A DNA stretch of 64,000 nt from Peteryoungia aggregata LMG 23059 (lineage in GTDB: Bacteria; Pseudomonadota; Alphaproteobacteria; Rhizobiales; Rhizobiaceae), in assembly GCF_030814435.1 (NCBI RefSeq), contig NZ_JAUSUW010000010.1, positions 62,001 through 126,000 of the forward strand, read 5' to 3'. Both the position numbers and the translations under genes were made by a program. Below, one piece after another: positions 34,139 through 43,454 of this stretch. The notes beneath the pieces are model-generated. The model was not told the origin of the DNA. It made no database searches and was given only the letters and a program-made list of their open reading frames with translations. The stretch's first letter is position 1. Each line of letters begins with the position of its first letter.

Positions 34139-37100
34139 TTAGAAACACCCCCTCTATATTCTCGGATATAAATGTTTTCGAGACGCCTGGCGAATTGACT
34201 CCCCAAAGTTTCGGCGCGATCAAGAAGACTGAAGATTTCCTTCTTGTTTCCTTCTCGGTCCCGATCCCGAAGAAGGACGACTTTCCTGATAATCATTTCC
34301 GGAACATTCGCTTCAACAAGCTTATCGAGCCAAACCTCGGCATCGTCGTTCTTGCTCGTGGGATTCTTCACGAAGTAGTAGAAATACAGCTGCGTCATGG
34401 CATCTACACTTCCAAGGTCGGCCGCTTTTTCAAGCCAGGCAATACCCTCGGCTTCATCGAGCCCGACGCCGGCACCGGCAAGATAGTTTCGCCCGACCTC
34501 AACCATTGCGCTGCTAGATCCACCTGCCGCCGCCTTAATGTAGTAAGCGAAAGCGCGGGTCTCATGGACCTTTGAACTCGGTGCCTTCGAGTAATTTCTC
34601 GCAAGTGCCAGAGCGCTACTGTTCGAGCCAACGAAGGCTAGAGCGCGGTAGAGATCCTCGGCTCTGTCGCGATCCATGCCAACACTACGTCCATTGTGGA
34701 AATCTGACGCGATTGCATTCAATGCCTCCAGATTGCCCAGTTCGGCCGCCTCCTTGACCAATTGCCGTGCCCGATCGAGATCTCGGCTTCTTCCGACGCC
34801 TTGGGCGTAAACCTCAGCAAGAAACATTCGAAGGCTTCCGTTGTTCGGAACAGCAGGAAGAACTTCCTCCACTTTGTCGACGAGATAGCGGTACTTTTCC
34901 GGGCCAACGGCCGCCTCGTTCACATTTGTCGCAATCCGTGCAAGAGGTTCACTGACACCGCGGGCCGCGTAATAAACAGACCAGTCGACGACTCTGTTAA
35001 AGCTGAGCGACCGGCTCGACGGCCATGTCTGGCGCAGTCTGAACGCGACGTTTATCGCCAACATGTCGTTCTTGTCGGCAATTTTCGCCAGGCGCTCAAG
35101 AACCGGTTCCATGAACTCTGTGCTCAGTCTGTCTTGCCTTGCGAGTTGCTGAATAAACTCTATCAGCTGCCCATCTTGGCCGGTGAATGCGAGGATCACA
35201 TCTTTCATCTTCCCGGCTGCGATCTCTGGGGCTAGCTTGCCACTCGACAACATGACTTGAGCCAGAAGAAATTGGCCGATCGGAAGTTCTTGAACGTCCG
35301 GATCACTCAACAAATATTCAGCCTGATCGAACTGCTTGAGCGCAAAATCCACCTCCGCCAGCTGCACCTTACTTTCAGGTGACAAGGTACGCGGATCGAA
35401 TTTTTTGAAGACGTCCGAAAGTCGCCGAAGGCTATCGGTCGAGCCACTGGCGAGCGCGATGTCTGCCGCATTCGGACCAGCTGGAAAATAGCCTTCCGAC
35501 AAGGCTTCCAGGAGAAGATTCAAGCCTCCCTCGACGTCTGTTTCGATTTCGGGCCCGCCCTTGGCAAGAAGAAGGCCAAGTTCACGCATGGCCCACAGAT
35601 TGCGCTCTCCGGCAAGAGCGCGAAGCTCGGCATGATAAGCCGCATAGGCCCGCGTCACCTCCAGGTCCTGCCGGACCAACTTGGCCAATTGCTCGCGCAG
35701 CTTCAGCTGCATCCCGGGCATATCGGCATATTGTTGCCTGAGGTCTTCGTAGATCGTGCGCGCCATGGTGGGATCGGCTGCGACCAGGCGGCCTTCGCGG
35801 TAGATATCCCCCAGCATCATGCCGGCGGAAAGATCTCCGTTCGTGTAGGCGCTCGACAGTTCGGCGACCAGTTGGTCGGGCGGGACCGGCATGTCTGCCG
35901 CGGTGGCGTAGAAGCCGCCCTTCTCCGCGCTGACGATGACGCGGGCCAACCGCCCCACCACCGATAGATCTCCCGCCTTCCAAGCGCCCATGTAGATTGG
36001 CAGGACATATTTCGCCACAAGGCTGTCGGACAGGTTCATGCGCGCGAAGCGATCCGCGATCACGAGACTTTCCTGCCTGGCGGCATCAGCCCCGGCCAGC
36101 ATTTTCTCCATCGCTGACACGGCACGATCTATGTCCTTGTCAACATAAATGCCCTGATAATAGAGCTTGGCCGTCACATAGTTGGCACGATAGCTGCCGG
36201 CGCCGTTGAGCGCTTCGATGGCCCATTTGGCATCAGCCTCATCAAAGCCGAAGACATTCTCGTCGACCAAGTCGAGCGCGATCAGTTCGGCGGCACGGGT
36301 CGAGCCACCATTCACAAGCTGCCAGACGATCTCGCGTGTCTGTTCCTGGCCGAGAACGGCGAGAAGCGCTTCACGGTTCTTTTCAATCACGCCGACCAAG
36401 CTGTCGCTGCCATCACCTGCGGCGAGGACCAGCAGTGACTTCAGCACCTCGGGATGCTCTTGCGCATCGAACGAACCGGCATAACGACCGGCCAGCCTAC
36501 CGACGGCGCCGTCGCCTTCGAGGGCCGACAGATTGGCCATCAGCAACATCTGGCTTCGCAGCGTGTCAACCTCGGTGGGGTTTTCGCGCGCCTGCAGCAA
36601 CAGAAGATCGAAGGCTGCATCAAGCGAGCCATTTGCCATTCTGTTGCGAAGATCCTCTTCAATGTTGACTGGCGTGTCCGCGGCCGGCGCCGCCTGAACG
36701 GAGGCTCCTGCAAGCGGTCGTGCAATGGAGGCACGCAAAGCGGTGGCTTCCTGCTCGTTCTCCACGCCACCCTTGCGCTGCAGAAGATCGGCGAGTTCGC
36801 CTATGGCTTTCACTCGGACTTCAGCATCGCTCGTCGAAACAAGGCCGCGATAGACTTCGATCGCCCCATTCATGTCGGGGGCACGCAACGGATTGCTGTC
36901 GCTGACAATTCTGCCCCGCGCCAACAGGCGAGCATAGGTCAACCGCACGGTGGCGTTCGTGGATACCTTGAATTCCTCCACGTCCCGTTGCTCTGTCTGA
37001 TAGGCCTTCTTGGTCAAGGCCACGATCTGCGCAGGTCTATCCGAAGCCTGCGCCTCGGCGAATGGCGTCAGCGCAGCGACACTTGACGAGAGGGCCATGG

Positions 37101-37143
37101 CCAGCGCCATTGAGATATGTTTGCGACGAAGCTCGATGATCAT
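34135..37143 (-). CDS. Giant periplasmic TPR/Sel1-repeat protein (1002 aa)
   Basis: ATG 37143 is chosen over 37167 because AAGGAGAG lies nine bases upstream and a signal peptide follows at once (MIIELRRKHISMALAMALSS, cleavage near AEAQA). The N-terminal 550 residues are degenerate TPR-like helices. From about 650 there are Sel1 repeats (AEDLYRALAFVGSNSSALAL, AFAYYIKAAAGGSSSAMVEV, IAWLEKAADLGSVDAMTQL). In the Pseudomonas operon algK occupies about this place before algE/algG/algX, so this may be a swollen AlgK analogue without a lipid anchor. It overlaps algX by four bases. Confidence 0.7.
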   Translation of the reverse strand: MIIELRRKHISMALAMALSSSVAALTPFAEAQASDRPAQIVALTKKAYQTEQRDVEEFKVSTNATVRLTYARLLARGRIVSDSNPLRAPDMNGAIEVYRGLVSTSDAEVRVKAIGELADLLQRKGGVENEQEATALRASIARPLAGASVQAAPAADTPVNIEEDLRNRMANGSLDAAFDLLLLQARENPTEVDTLRSQMLLMANLSALEGDGAVGRLAGRYAGSFDAQEHPEVLKSLLVLAAGDGSDSLVGVIEKNREALLAVLGQEQTREIVWQLVNGGSTRAAELIALDLVDENVFGFDEADAKWAIEALNGAGSYRANYVTAKLYYQGIYVDKDIDRAVSAMEKMLAGADAARQESLVIADRFARMNLSDSLVAKYVLPIYMGAWKAGDLSVVGRLARVIVSAEKGGFYATAADMPVPPDQLVAELSSAYTNGDLSAGMMLGDIYREGRLVAADPTMARTIYEDLRQQYADMPGMQLKLREQLAKLVRQDLEVTRAYAAYHAELRALAGERNLWAMRELGLLLAKGGPEIETDVEGGLNLLLEALSEGYFPAGPNAADIALASGSTDSLRRLSDVFKKFDPRTLSPESKVQLAEVDFALKQFDQAEYLLSDPDVQELPIGQFLLAQVMLSSGKLAPEIAAGKMKDVILAFTGQDGQLIEFIQQLARQDRLSTEFMEPVLERLAKIADKNDMLAINVAFRLRQTWPSSRSLSFNRVVDWSVYYAARGVSEPLARIATNVNEAAVGPEKYRYLVDKVEEVLPAVPNNGSLRMFLAEVYAQGVGRSRDLDRARQLVKEAAELGNLEALNAIASDFHNGRSVGMDRDRAEDLYRALAFVGSNSSALALARNYSKAPSSKVHETRAFAYYIKAAAGGSSSAMVEVGRNYLAGAGVGLDEAEGIAWLEKAADLGSVDAMTQLYFYYFVKNPTSKNDDAEVWLDKLVEANVPEMIIRKVVLLRDRDREGNKKEIFSLLDRAETLGSQFARRLENIYIREYRGGVSK

Positions 37144-37147
37144 TGGA

Positions 37148-40100
37148 TCACTCTCCTTCCGGTGCATTAAAGGCGGCCGACTGCGGAGACCCCGCCGTGT
37201 TCACGCACAGGTCGATGGAGCCTTGAGCTGCACCGAACTCCGGCTGCATGGATTGCGCGCTGATGACGCCATCCCTTGCCAGACTGCATTCCTTGTCCAT
37301 GGGGATGCGCGGCATGCAGATGGACCGCACGACTACGCCCGACCGCATGTTTTCCGCCACGATATCAAGAGCCAGCGGCTTGAGGTCGCCGCCGACATAA
37401 CGCGGCAATTGGTCGATGAAGCGGTTTCCGAGGAACCGGGCTTCGGACGCACCGCGCGCAATCATGCCGACACGATTGCTGCTGATGACATTGTCGCGCG
37501 CAGTAACCGTCGCGATCGCCGAGTACGCATCCTTCTTGAAATCACGAAATTCGCTCTGCGCCGCCAGTTCGAGGTTGTCGATGTAGACTTCGATACCCGC
37601 CGACTTGTTGAGCATGATCTGGTTGCTCTCGACGTGAACATCCCAGGAATTCCGGATCTTCACCCCCGAGCGTCCATTGGCATAAAACATGTTGTTTTCA
37701 ACAAGGACGCAAGGGCTCTCCAGGGCCGAAAAGCCATCGCCGTCGTTGCGGCTCGCATCATTGGCGTAGACAACAGTTCCATAGCTCCGACGGTCGAGCA
37801 TGATACCGGTGCCGCGGTTATCGAAAGAAAGATTGCCGACGATAAAGCTGTCATCGACCTCGCGCGAAATAATGATCCCGTGCTTTTTCTGCGTCCCATA
37901 GGCCGTGTTGTAGGCCATCATGAGATTCTGTGAAAAGTCATGAGGGTCGAGGCCGTAAATGACACCGTCGACCAGTTCATTGCCGACAAACACGATATCC
38001 TCGGCCTCGTGTACATAGAAGCCATAGTAGAGATTGTCGAAAGAGTTATTGATGAAATAGCCGGTCGGGGGGGGGCTGGACTCAACCTGGCGTGACACGG
38101 CGTCGGTTGGGCCCGATGAGAGCGACATGCCATAGGTTCTTCCGCCGGAATAACCTAGTGCCACGAAGCTGGAGTCCACCGCATAGGTTTCACTGCCGCT
38201 CCAACTCAAGATAAACGGCCGGAAGAAAACGCCATTTTCATAACCTTGCACGTAACTCGGCTGGCCTGTCTCCGTATCGAAGGAGGATACCGTGACATTG
38301 TCGAAATATATCTTGCCGCTATTGACCAGGAAGGCGCCGGTCTTTGTGTTGAGCCGCAGCGACCGGATTTCCTGACCGCTGACGATCAGGCTTGCACCGT
38401 CGTTGACCGCAAGCGGCACGTTGAAGGTCACGTGGCCGTCTTCCACAGTAATCGCATCAGGAGCTGTGGCCCGGACCTGCCCGATGAGTTCACTCATCGT
38501 CATCACGCCACGGGTGACGAAGATGATCCGGGGAAAGGTCGTGTCGGAATTAAGGTAGAGATACTCGCGTACGCCGAGATTGATGATGCCCTCGAAATGC
38601 TCGGACGAAAAGCGGATCAGGCGCGTGGCAGGTGTTTCGCCGCGCTTGGAGATATCTGCCAGCGCCGCGTTGCTGTCTCTCGGCATGGGAACTGGGATTT
38701 TTGACGCTACCGCGTCGCGGCCAAGCAATAGGTTCGGCATGAACGGGCGTCTGGATGCCGGCACGGCATCCTTGTCTGCTGCGGCGGCGGCGGAAATCCG
38801 ACCGTCGCTAATCCCCGCAAGACTGACGCCCAATGGCGAAGAGGCAGTGGGTGTCGGATGGCTGGCGCTGTTCAACCAGCCTTTGTTGTCCAGCACGCTG
38901 GCGCGAGCCTCGGCAAGGCGTCGGAATTCGCGGACCCTGTCGCGGACGTTTTCAACCTTCTTAATATGGTCCGTCGCCGGCTCGATATCTGTAAACACCG
39001 CCGCCGACACCGTTGCGAGCGAAGCCTGCTCGCCGGCAACCTTTGTGAGCGCGGAAATAGACTGCCCTGTCGCGGCCAGGTAGCGCGCATAACGCTGCAA
39101 AGCCTCCGCGCTCAGCTCGCCCGGCTCCGCCGCTTGGCCGATTGAGGCCGCCAGCAGCGCCTTGGCCTCGCCAGTCGTCGAAGGCAGTAGTTTGCCGACC
39201 TCAAGCGCAAAAGTGACGCCAGCCCCCTCCCCGGCCTCGAAGCCCATGAAGCCGGTCACACCGATCGCGACGGCCTGCTTCAACTCGCTACCGACCTCAC
39301 TTGCCATGAAATCGACCAACTGCGAACGGCGTTCGCCATACTGCCACAGGCGTCCAGCCACGGCGGACAAAAGCGACAGGTCATCTTCAGGCGATGGCGC
39401 AAGCGCCGCTATCGAGGCCGGCGCCGGCAGGTCGCCATTGGCAAGGCTTGCCGCCGTCATAAGAGCCTGGTTGACACCTTTTCCCACAGAGATCCGTGCT
39501 GAGCCGATCGCCTGATCGACGGGCATGGTGAAGATTGTGCGAATGCCGGCTCGCAACGCGATTCGTTCCAGATCCGCTGAAAGGTTGGGGAATGCCGGCG
39601 CAAGGGACAGGACAAAATCGGGATCGGCGGTGGTTTCGACATCGAGCAGCAGCGCAGTTGACTGCTCCGCGCTCAACACCAATCGACCAGCCTCCGTTTG
39701 CTCGGCGATCTGCCGCGCAAGGCTTCGGACATAATTGGCATAACCATCGGCGGCGAAGCTCTGAAGCAGCGCGAAATAAGCCTCCGGCGCTTGTTCTGGT
39801 GCCATATCGAGATTGAGCGCGCGGTCATATCCGACCATCGCCCTGTTCTGGCTAACATCGGCCAGCACTGCGTCCGACACGATCCGGTTGCGGGTCGTCT
39901 CATCCTTTTCCGCTAGCGACAAAATCTCAAACGCCGGCGTTTCAAGGCTGTCGCGCGCCTGCTCGCGCAATGGGGCGATATCGGCAGCGCTCTTCAATCC
40001 CTGAACTGATTCCGCCGCTTTCAACCAGGCAGCCAGCAACAGGTTGCTGTTCGAGGCGTCGGCGCTCAGCCTAGCAATAACGTTAATATCGACCTGCTGG

Positions 40101-40897
40101 AAAGCAACCTGCGCGAGGTTGACCTTCTCGGCCCGCGGAGCCATCCGCAGGAGGTCGGTCAGGACACGAAAGGCAGCGGGATCGGCCATGCCGCTGGCCC
40201 GAGCACTGGCCAGGGTAATCAGTTCGAGCCGCTCCTGCGCGGTCGGCAACCTATCAAAATAATAGGTCAGGAAATTGGAATATATATCAAGCGCCATATC
40301 CGGCCGGTTCGACCTGCCCAGGCCGTCGGCGATCGCGACGGCCAGGCGCGTGACGTCGATGCCGGACATATAGTCGAGTACCAGCGTGTAGCGCACTTTA
40401 AGGGAATCGGCATCGTCGAGAGTCTGAGTGCCCTCCAGCTTCGCAACCAGACTCTCCAGCGCCCTGATACCGGCCACGCGACCCGAAAGTCCATTCGCCT
40501 TCATCTCGCCCAGCACCGTAGACGCAACCATCACGAGCGGACTGCGGACATCAACGCCGGCGATCTTCGTCGCCTGCTCGAAACTTTCGATACGCGCCAC
40601 TTCCCGGAAAATCTCGAAATAGGCATCGAAGCTACCGGCACTCGGCTCGGCTTCAAGCGCTTTCCATCGCGTGACGGCCAGCTCGGCCGAAAATCGTAGG
40701 CTTTCTTCCGACATGACACGCTCGATGGGAGCCAGCTCGCCGCCAAGCGGCACCTGCTCCTCGGCCGTCAACTCCTGGGCCAGCGCAAAATTCGGGCGAA
40801 GCTGAGCCGGCAAGGCCATAAGAACAAGGGTCAGCAACGCCGGACCAAACATCCGCCGCGCCTTGCCGTTCGTCATTTTCGTCCGAGTAGGGTTCAT
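37148..40897 (-). CDS. algG: AlgG-type mannuronan C5-epimerase fused to a long helical N-terminal region
   Basis: A 1249-aa protein, more than twice the length of Pseudomonas AlgG (about 540). After a signal peptide (to about residue 40, NFALA) about 690 residues of helical, TPR-like sequence follow. A low-complexity linker (PTPTASSPLG) leads to the epimerase. That part is a right-handed beta-helix with the AlgG DPHD motif at residues 984-987 (GLDPHDFSQNL), preceded by a CASH-type GYFINNSFDNLYYGFYV and followed by KKHGIIISREVDDSFIVGN. It converts mannuronate to guluronate in the growing polymer. The N-terminal part may dock to the solenoid proteins encoded beside it. No frameshift is needed, so the fusion is real in this sequence. 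Confidence 0.88.
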   Translation of the reverse strand: MNPTRTKMTNGKARRMFGPALLTLVLMALPAQLRPNFALAQELTAEEQVPLGGELAPIERVMSEESLRFSAELAVTRWKALEAEPSAGSFDAYFEIFREVARIESFEQATKIAGVDVRSPLVMVASTVLGEMKANGLSGRVAGIRALESLVAKLEGTQTLDDADSLKVRYTLVLDYMSGIDVTRLAVAIADGLGRSNRPDMALDIYSNFLTYYFDRLPTAQERLELITLASARASGMADPAAFRVLTDLLRMAPRAEKVNLAQVAFQQVDINVIARLSADASNSNLLLAAWLKAAESVQGLKSAADIAPLREQARDSLETPAFEILSLAEKDETTRNRIVSDAVLADVSQNRAMVGYDRALNLDMAPEQAPEAYFALLQSFAADGYANYVRSLARQIAEQTEAGRLVLSAEQSTALLLDVETTADPDFVLSLAPAFPNLSADLERIALRAGIRTIFTMPVDQAIGSARISVGKGVNQALMTAASLANGDLPAPASIAALAPSPEDDLSLLSAVAGRLWQYGERRSQLVDFMASEVGSELKQAVAIGVTGFMGFEAGEGAGVTFALEVGKLLPSTTGEAKALLAASIGQAAEPGELSAEALQRYARYLAATGQSISALTKVAGEQASLATVSAAVFTDIEPATDHIKKVENVRDRVREFRRLAEARASVLDNKGWLNSASHPTPTASSPLGVSLAGISDGRISAAAAADKDAVPASRRPFMPNLLLGRDAVASKIPVPMPRDSNAALADISKRGETPATRLIRFSSEHFEGIINLGVREYLYLNSDTTFPRIIFVTRGVMTMSELIGQVRATAPDAITVEDGHVTFNVPLAVNDGASLIVSGQEIRSLRLNTKTGAFLVNSGKIYFDNVTVSSFDTETGQPSYVQGYENGVFFRPFILSWSGSETYAVDSSFVALGYSGGRTYGMSLSSGPTDAVSRQVESSPPPTGYFINNSFDNLYYGFYVHEAEDIVFVGNELVDGVIYGLDPHDFSQNLMMAYNTAYGTQKKHGIIISREVDDSFIVGNLSFDNRGTGIMLDRRSYGTVVYANDASRNDGDGFSALESPCVLVENNMFYANGRSGVKIRNSWDVHVESNQIMLNKSAGIEVYIDNLELAAQSEFRDFKKDAYSAIATVTARDNVISSNRVGMIARGASEARFLGNRFIDQLPRYVGGDLKPLALDIVAENMRSGVVVRSICMPRIPMDKECSLARDGVISAQSMQPEFGAAQGSIDLCVNTAGSPQSAAFNAPEGE

Positions 40898-40909
40898 GCC
40901 ATTCGATCC

Positions 40910-41920
40910 TTAATACACCAATGAGGTCAGGGTGCTCAGCCACTGTCGCGGCAGCAGCGCCAAACCCCGAACGGGCCGACCGAATTTGACAACCACCGGC
41001 TCGTCCATGGGAACATCCACACCCTCGGGAAGCCGCAGCCTGATTTCGGCAAGCGGCTTGCCATCGTCATCCGTCATGACCCGAATGCTGTTCACGTAGT
41101 TCCGCCCCTCGACAGGAACGGAGAAGCTTGTTCCAGACTTGGGAAACTCAACCCGCGCTTCCGCCGCATTCAAGGCGGCAACGGCGTCGGAGAGCCGCAC
41201 GAAGGCCGCCACATGTGGAACGGCCTTCCCATCAGACAGGCGCAGCACCGGCGTACCCTTACGGACATAGTCATTCGCGAACACCGCCTGGGCGCTTACG
41301 TCCCCGCCGGTATCCGCCTCGAGGAACTTGGAATAGTCCTGCGACGTTCGCAGGGCAGCGAAGAACTCACCCTTCTCAATCAGGCCACCCTGCTTGACGA
41401 ACACCACTTGGCCAGCCGTGTTGGAACCGAGTTCTGCGCCAGGCATTGCGATATAGGCAACTCTCGACGTCGCGCTCATGCCACGTTGCGCAAGGATTTC
41501 AGAAATCGTGACGATCAAACCAAGCGACAGAAGGCCAAGGCCGACCAGCCCCGCCACTTGTCGCCGCCTAGCCCCCTTGAGGGCCCTGTCGACCCTTGGA
41601 AGATCGGTGAACTGACCGACGAAAGATGACGCGCGACCGGCATACCAGTTCAACACACTGACAAGCCTCCGGCGCTCCTCTTCCGGGCCGGAGAGAACGA
41701 GCTTCACCTCATCGGCCTCCCTTTCGGCCCGAACCTGGAGCTCCCCAATCCAGGTCCTGCCTTCCCTGGACAGCGAAAAACGCACTGGGCCGCTATAGCC
41801 CAATAAGTCGTCGCGGTAAGGCACACGGATTCCACTGGAATTCAGTCCCGTGACCGGGACCGCCCGGCCCGAAACCTCCACAGTGAAATCCGAAGACTGG
41901 TTCATATTCTCACTTGTCAC
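40910..41920 (-). CDS. Second Alg44-like protein (degenerate PilZ-like region, one TM, HlyD-like periplasmic domain)
   Basis: A 336-aa protein, GTG start at 41920 overlapping the algA stop (GTGA). The N-terminal 110 residues resemble a PilZ barrel but lack RxxxR and have LNSSGIRV where DxSxxG is expected, so c-di-GMP binding is doubtful. A membrane helix (VAGLVGLGLLSLGLIVTISE) leads to a HlyD/Alg44-like periplasmic part (GAELGSNTAGQVVFVKQGG, VRKGTPVLRLSDG). It is a paralogue of the protein at 43455 and may form mixed oligomers with it around Alg8. Confidence 0.72.
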   Translation of the reverse strand: MTSENMNQSSDFTVEVSGRAVPVTGLNSSGIRVPYRDDLLGYSGPVRFSLSREGRTWIGELQVRAEREADEVKLVLSGPEEERRRLVSVLNWYAGRASSFVGQFTDLPRVDRALKGARRRQVAGLVGLGLLSLGLIVTISEILAQRGMSATSRVAYIAMPGAELGSNTAGQVVFVKQGGLIEKGEFFAALRTSQDYSKFLEADTGGDVSAQAVFANDYVRKGTPVLRLSDGKAVPHVAAFVRLSDAVAALNAAEARVEFPKSGTSFSVPVEGRNYVNSIRVMTDDDGKPLAEIRLRLPEGVDVPMDEPVVVKFGRPVRGLALLPRQWLSTLTSLVY

Positions 41921-43407
41921 AACACGCGTACCCTGGGGGCCTCAACCTCTACCACCTGCGGGAACCAGTCATCGATACGCCAGTTCAGGTCCGTGTCCTT
42001 GCGGACATAAGTAAACTCCGACATGCCCGAAGCACTTCGAATGGTTACGACCTGCCCCTTGATGAAGGTCACCGGGCTACCGGAAATGAACGGAATGAAG
42101 TGACCATCGACCCCGTATTCGGCGCGCTTGTCGCCGTGCAGGAACCATGTCTCGCTTTCAGCGCCGGACACGCGATACGTAACCGATCCCTTACCTTGAA
42201 AGGTCACGGCGCAGACCTGGCTGTCATCATAGATGCGGTCAATCTTCACATTTCCCCAGCTTTTCAGCGCGCTACGGGTAAAGCTTACCTCCGGGGCATT
42301 CATCTTTTTCAATGAATTGACGATATCCTTGACACGCTGAGCCTCGGATTTGGGCAGCACGACGACGGCATCCTCGCTGTCGATGACCATGATGTCCTCG
42401 ATATGGCTCAACACCACTCGACGGCCGGCCTCAGCATGGACCAGGCAATTGCGCGACTGCGATACATAACCGTCGCCCCGCAGGACATTGCCGTTTTCAT
42501 CCTTGTCGCTGATATCCCAGAGGGCCGAGAGCGACCCGATATCGGCCCAGCCGATGTCGTCGCACGGAACGACCGCGACATCGGAGCTCTTTTCCAGAAC
42601 CGCCGTATCGATCGGGATATCGAGCGGGCAACGGGCGAAATCCTCTTCGTTAGGCATCAACAGGAGATGGCTGCCAAGGTCCCGCGTCACGCCGTTCTCG
42701 ATCGAAGCGGCGACCGCTTCATAGACGTCGGGAGCGTGCCTCTTCAGTTCGCCGACGAGCGTCGAGGCCTTGAACAGAAATATCCCGGCATTCCAGAGAT
42801 AGCCCAGCTCAACGAATTCCTGGGCCCGCACCACGTTCGGCTTTTCAAGGAAGCCGCCGGGTTGGTCGACAAGCGAGCCAATCACCTGGCCGTCCACGAG
42901 GAACGGCGTTCCCGGGCGGATATAACCGAAACCAGTCTCCGGCGCCGTCGGCACGATACCGAATGTGACGATCTTGCTGGACTGTGCGAGCGGGATCGCC
43001 TTGTGCACCGCCTCAAGGAAGATCTCTGGGTTTTCAATCACGTGGTCGGCCGGCATTGCCAGCACGAGGGCGTCCGGATCCGACTGGTTGATCGCCTCGG
43101 CGACAGCGGCAAGCGCCGCCGCGGTACCGCGCTGCATCGGTTCGAGAACGATGCAAGCGAAATTCGCATCCACATGGCGCGCCTGGGCGTTGACCATGTC
43201 AACGAAGGCGCGGCAGGTGAGCAGCCAAGGCTCGGAAAACAGTGCGCTGTCGACGCGGGCAAGCGTGTTCTGGAACAGGCTGCTCTCATTGACCAACTGT
43301 AGGAACTGTTTGGGCATATTGCTGCGGGATAGCGGCCAAAGGCGCGTACCGCTTCCACCAATCATGATGGCCGGGATTACCGTTACGGACTTCGTCAATG
43401 TGCTCAT
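41917..43407 (-). CDS. algA: AlgA-like mannose-1-phosphate guanylyltransferase with degenerate isomerase domain
   Basis: A 496-aa protein. Residues 1-345 are an intact GDP-mannose pyrophosphorylase: IMIGGSGTRLWPLSRSNMPK, LVLAMPADHVI, TGFGYIRPG, FLEKPN. The C-terminal 130 residues align with the type II mannose-6-phosphate isomerase cupin. Where family members have QxHxHRxExW for zinc, this one has VTYRVSGAESETWFLHGD, so three metal ligands are missing. It should make GDP-mannose from mannose-1-P but not isomerise fructose-6-P. In Pseudomonas algA is the last gene of the operon; here it is between the two alg44-like genes. Confidence 0.88.
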   Translation of the reverse strand: MSTLTKSVTVIPAIMIGGSGTRLWPLSRSNMPKQFLQLVNESSLFQNTLARVDSALFSEPWLLTCRAFVDMVNAQARHVDANFACIVLEPMQRGTAAALAAVAEAINQSDPDALVLAMPADHVIENPEIFLEAVHKAIPLAQSSKIVTFGIVPTAPETGFGYIRPGTPFLVDGQVIGSLVDQPGGFLEKPNVVRAQEFVELGYLWNAGIFLFKASTLVGELKRHAPDVYEAVAASIENGVTRDLGSHLLLMPNEEDFARCPLDIPIDTAVLEKSSDVAVVPCDDIGWADIGSLSALWDISDKDENGNVLRGDGYVSQSRNCLVHAEAGRRVVLSHIEDIMVIDSEDAVVVLPKSEAQRVKDIVNSLKKMNAPEVSFTRSALKSWGNVKIDRIYDDSQVCAVTFQGKGSVTYRVSGAESETWFLHGDKRAEYGVDGHFIPFISGSPVTFIKGQVVTIRSASGMSEFTYVRKDTDLNWRIDDWFPQVVEVEAPRVRVL

Positions 43408-43454
43408 TGCTTGCCTCCGGACTCGTCGGTGATGACTGGGTGTAGATCTTCAGT

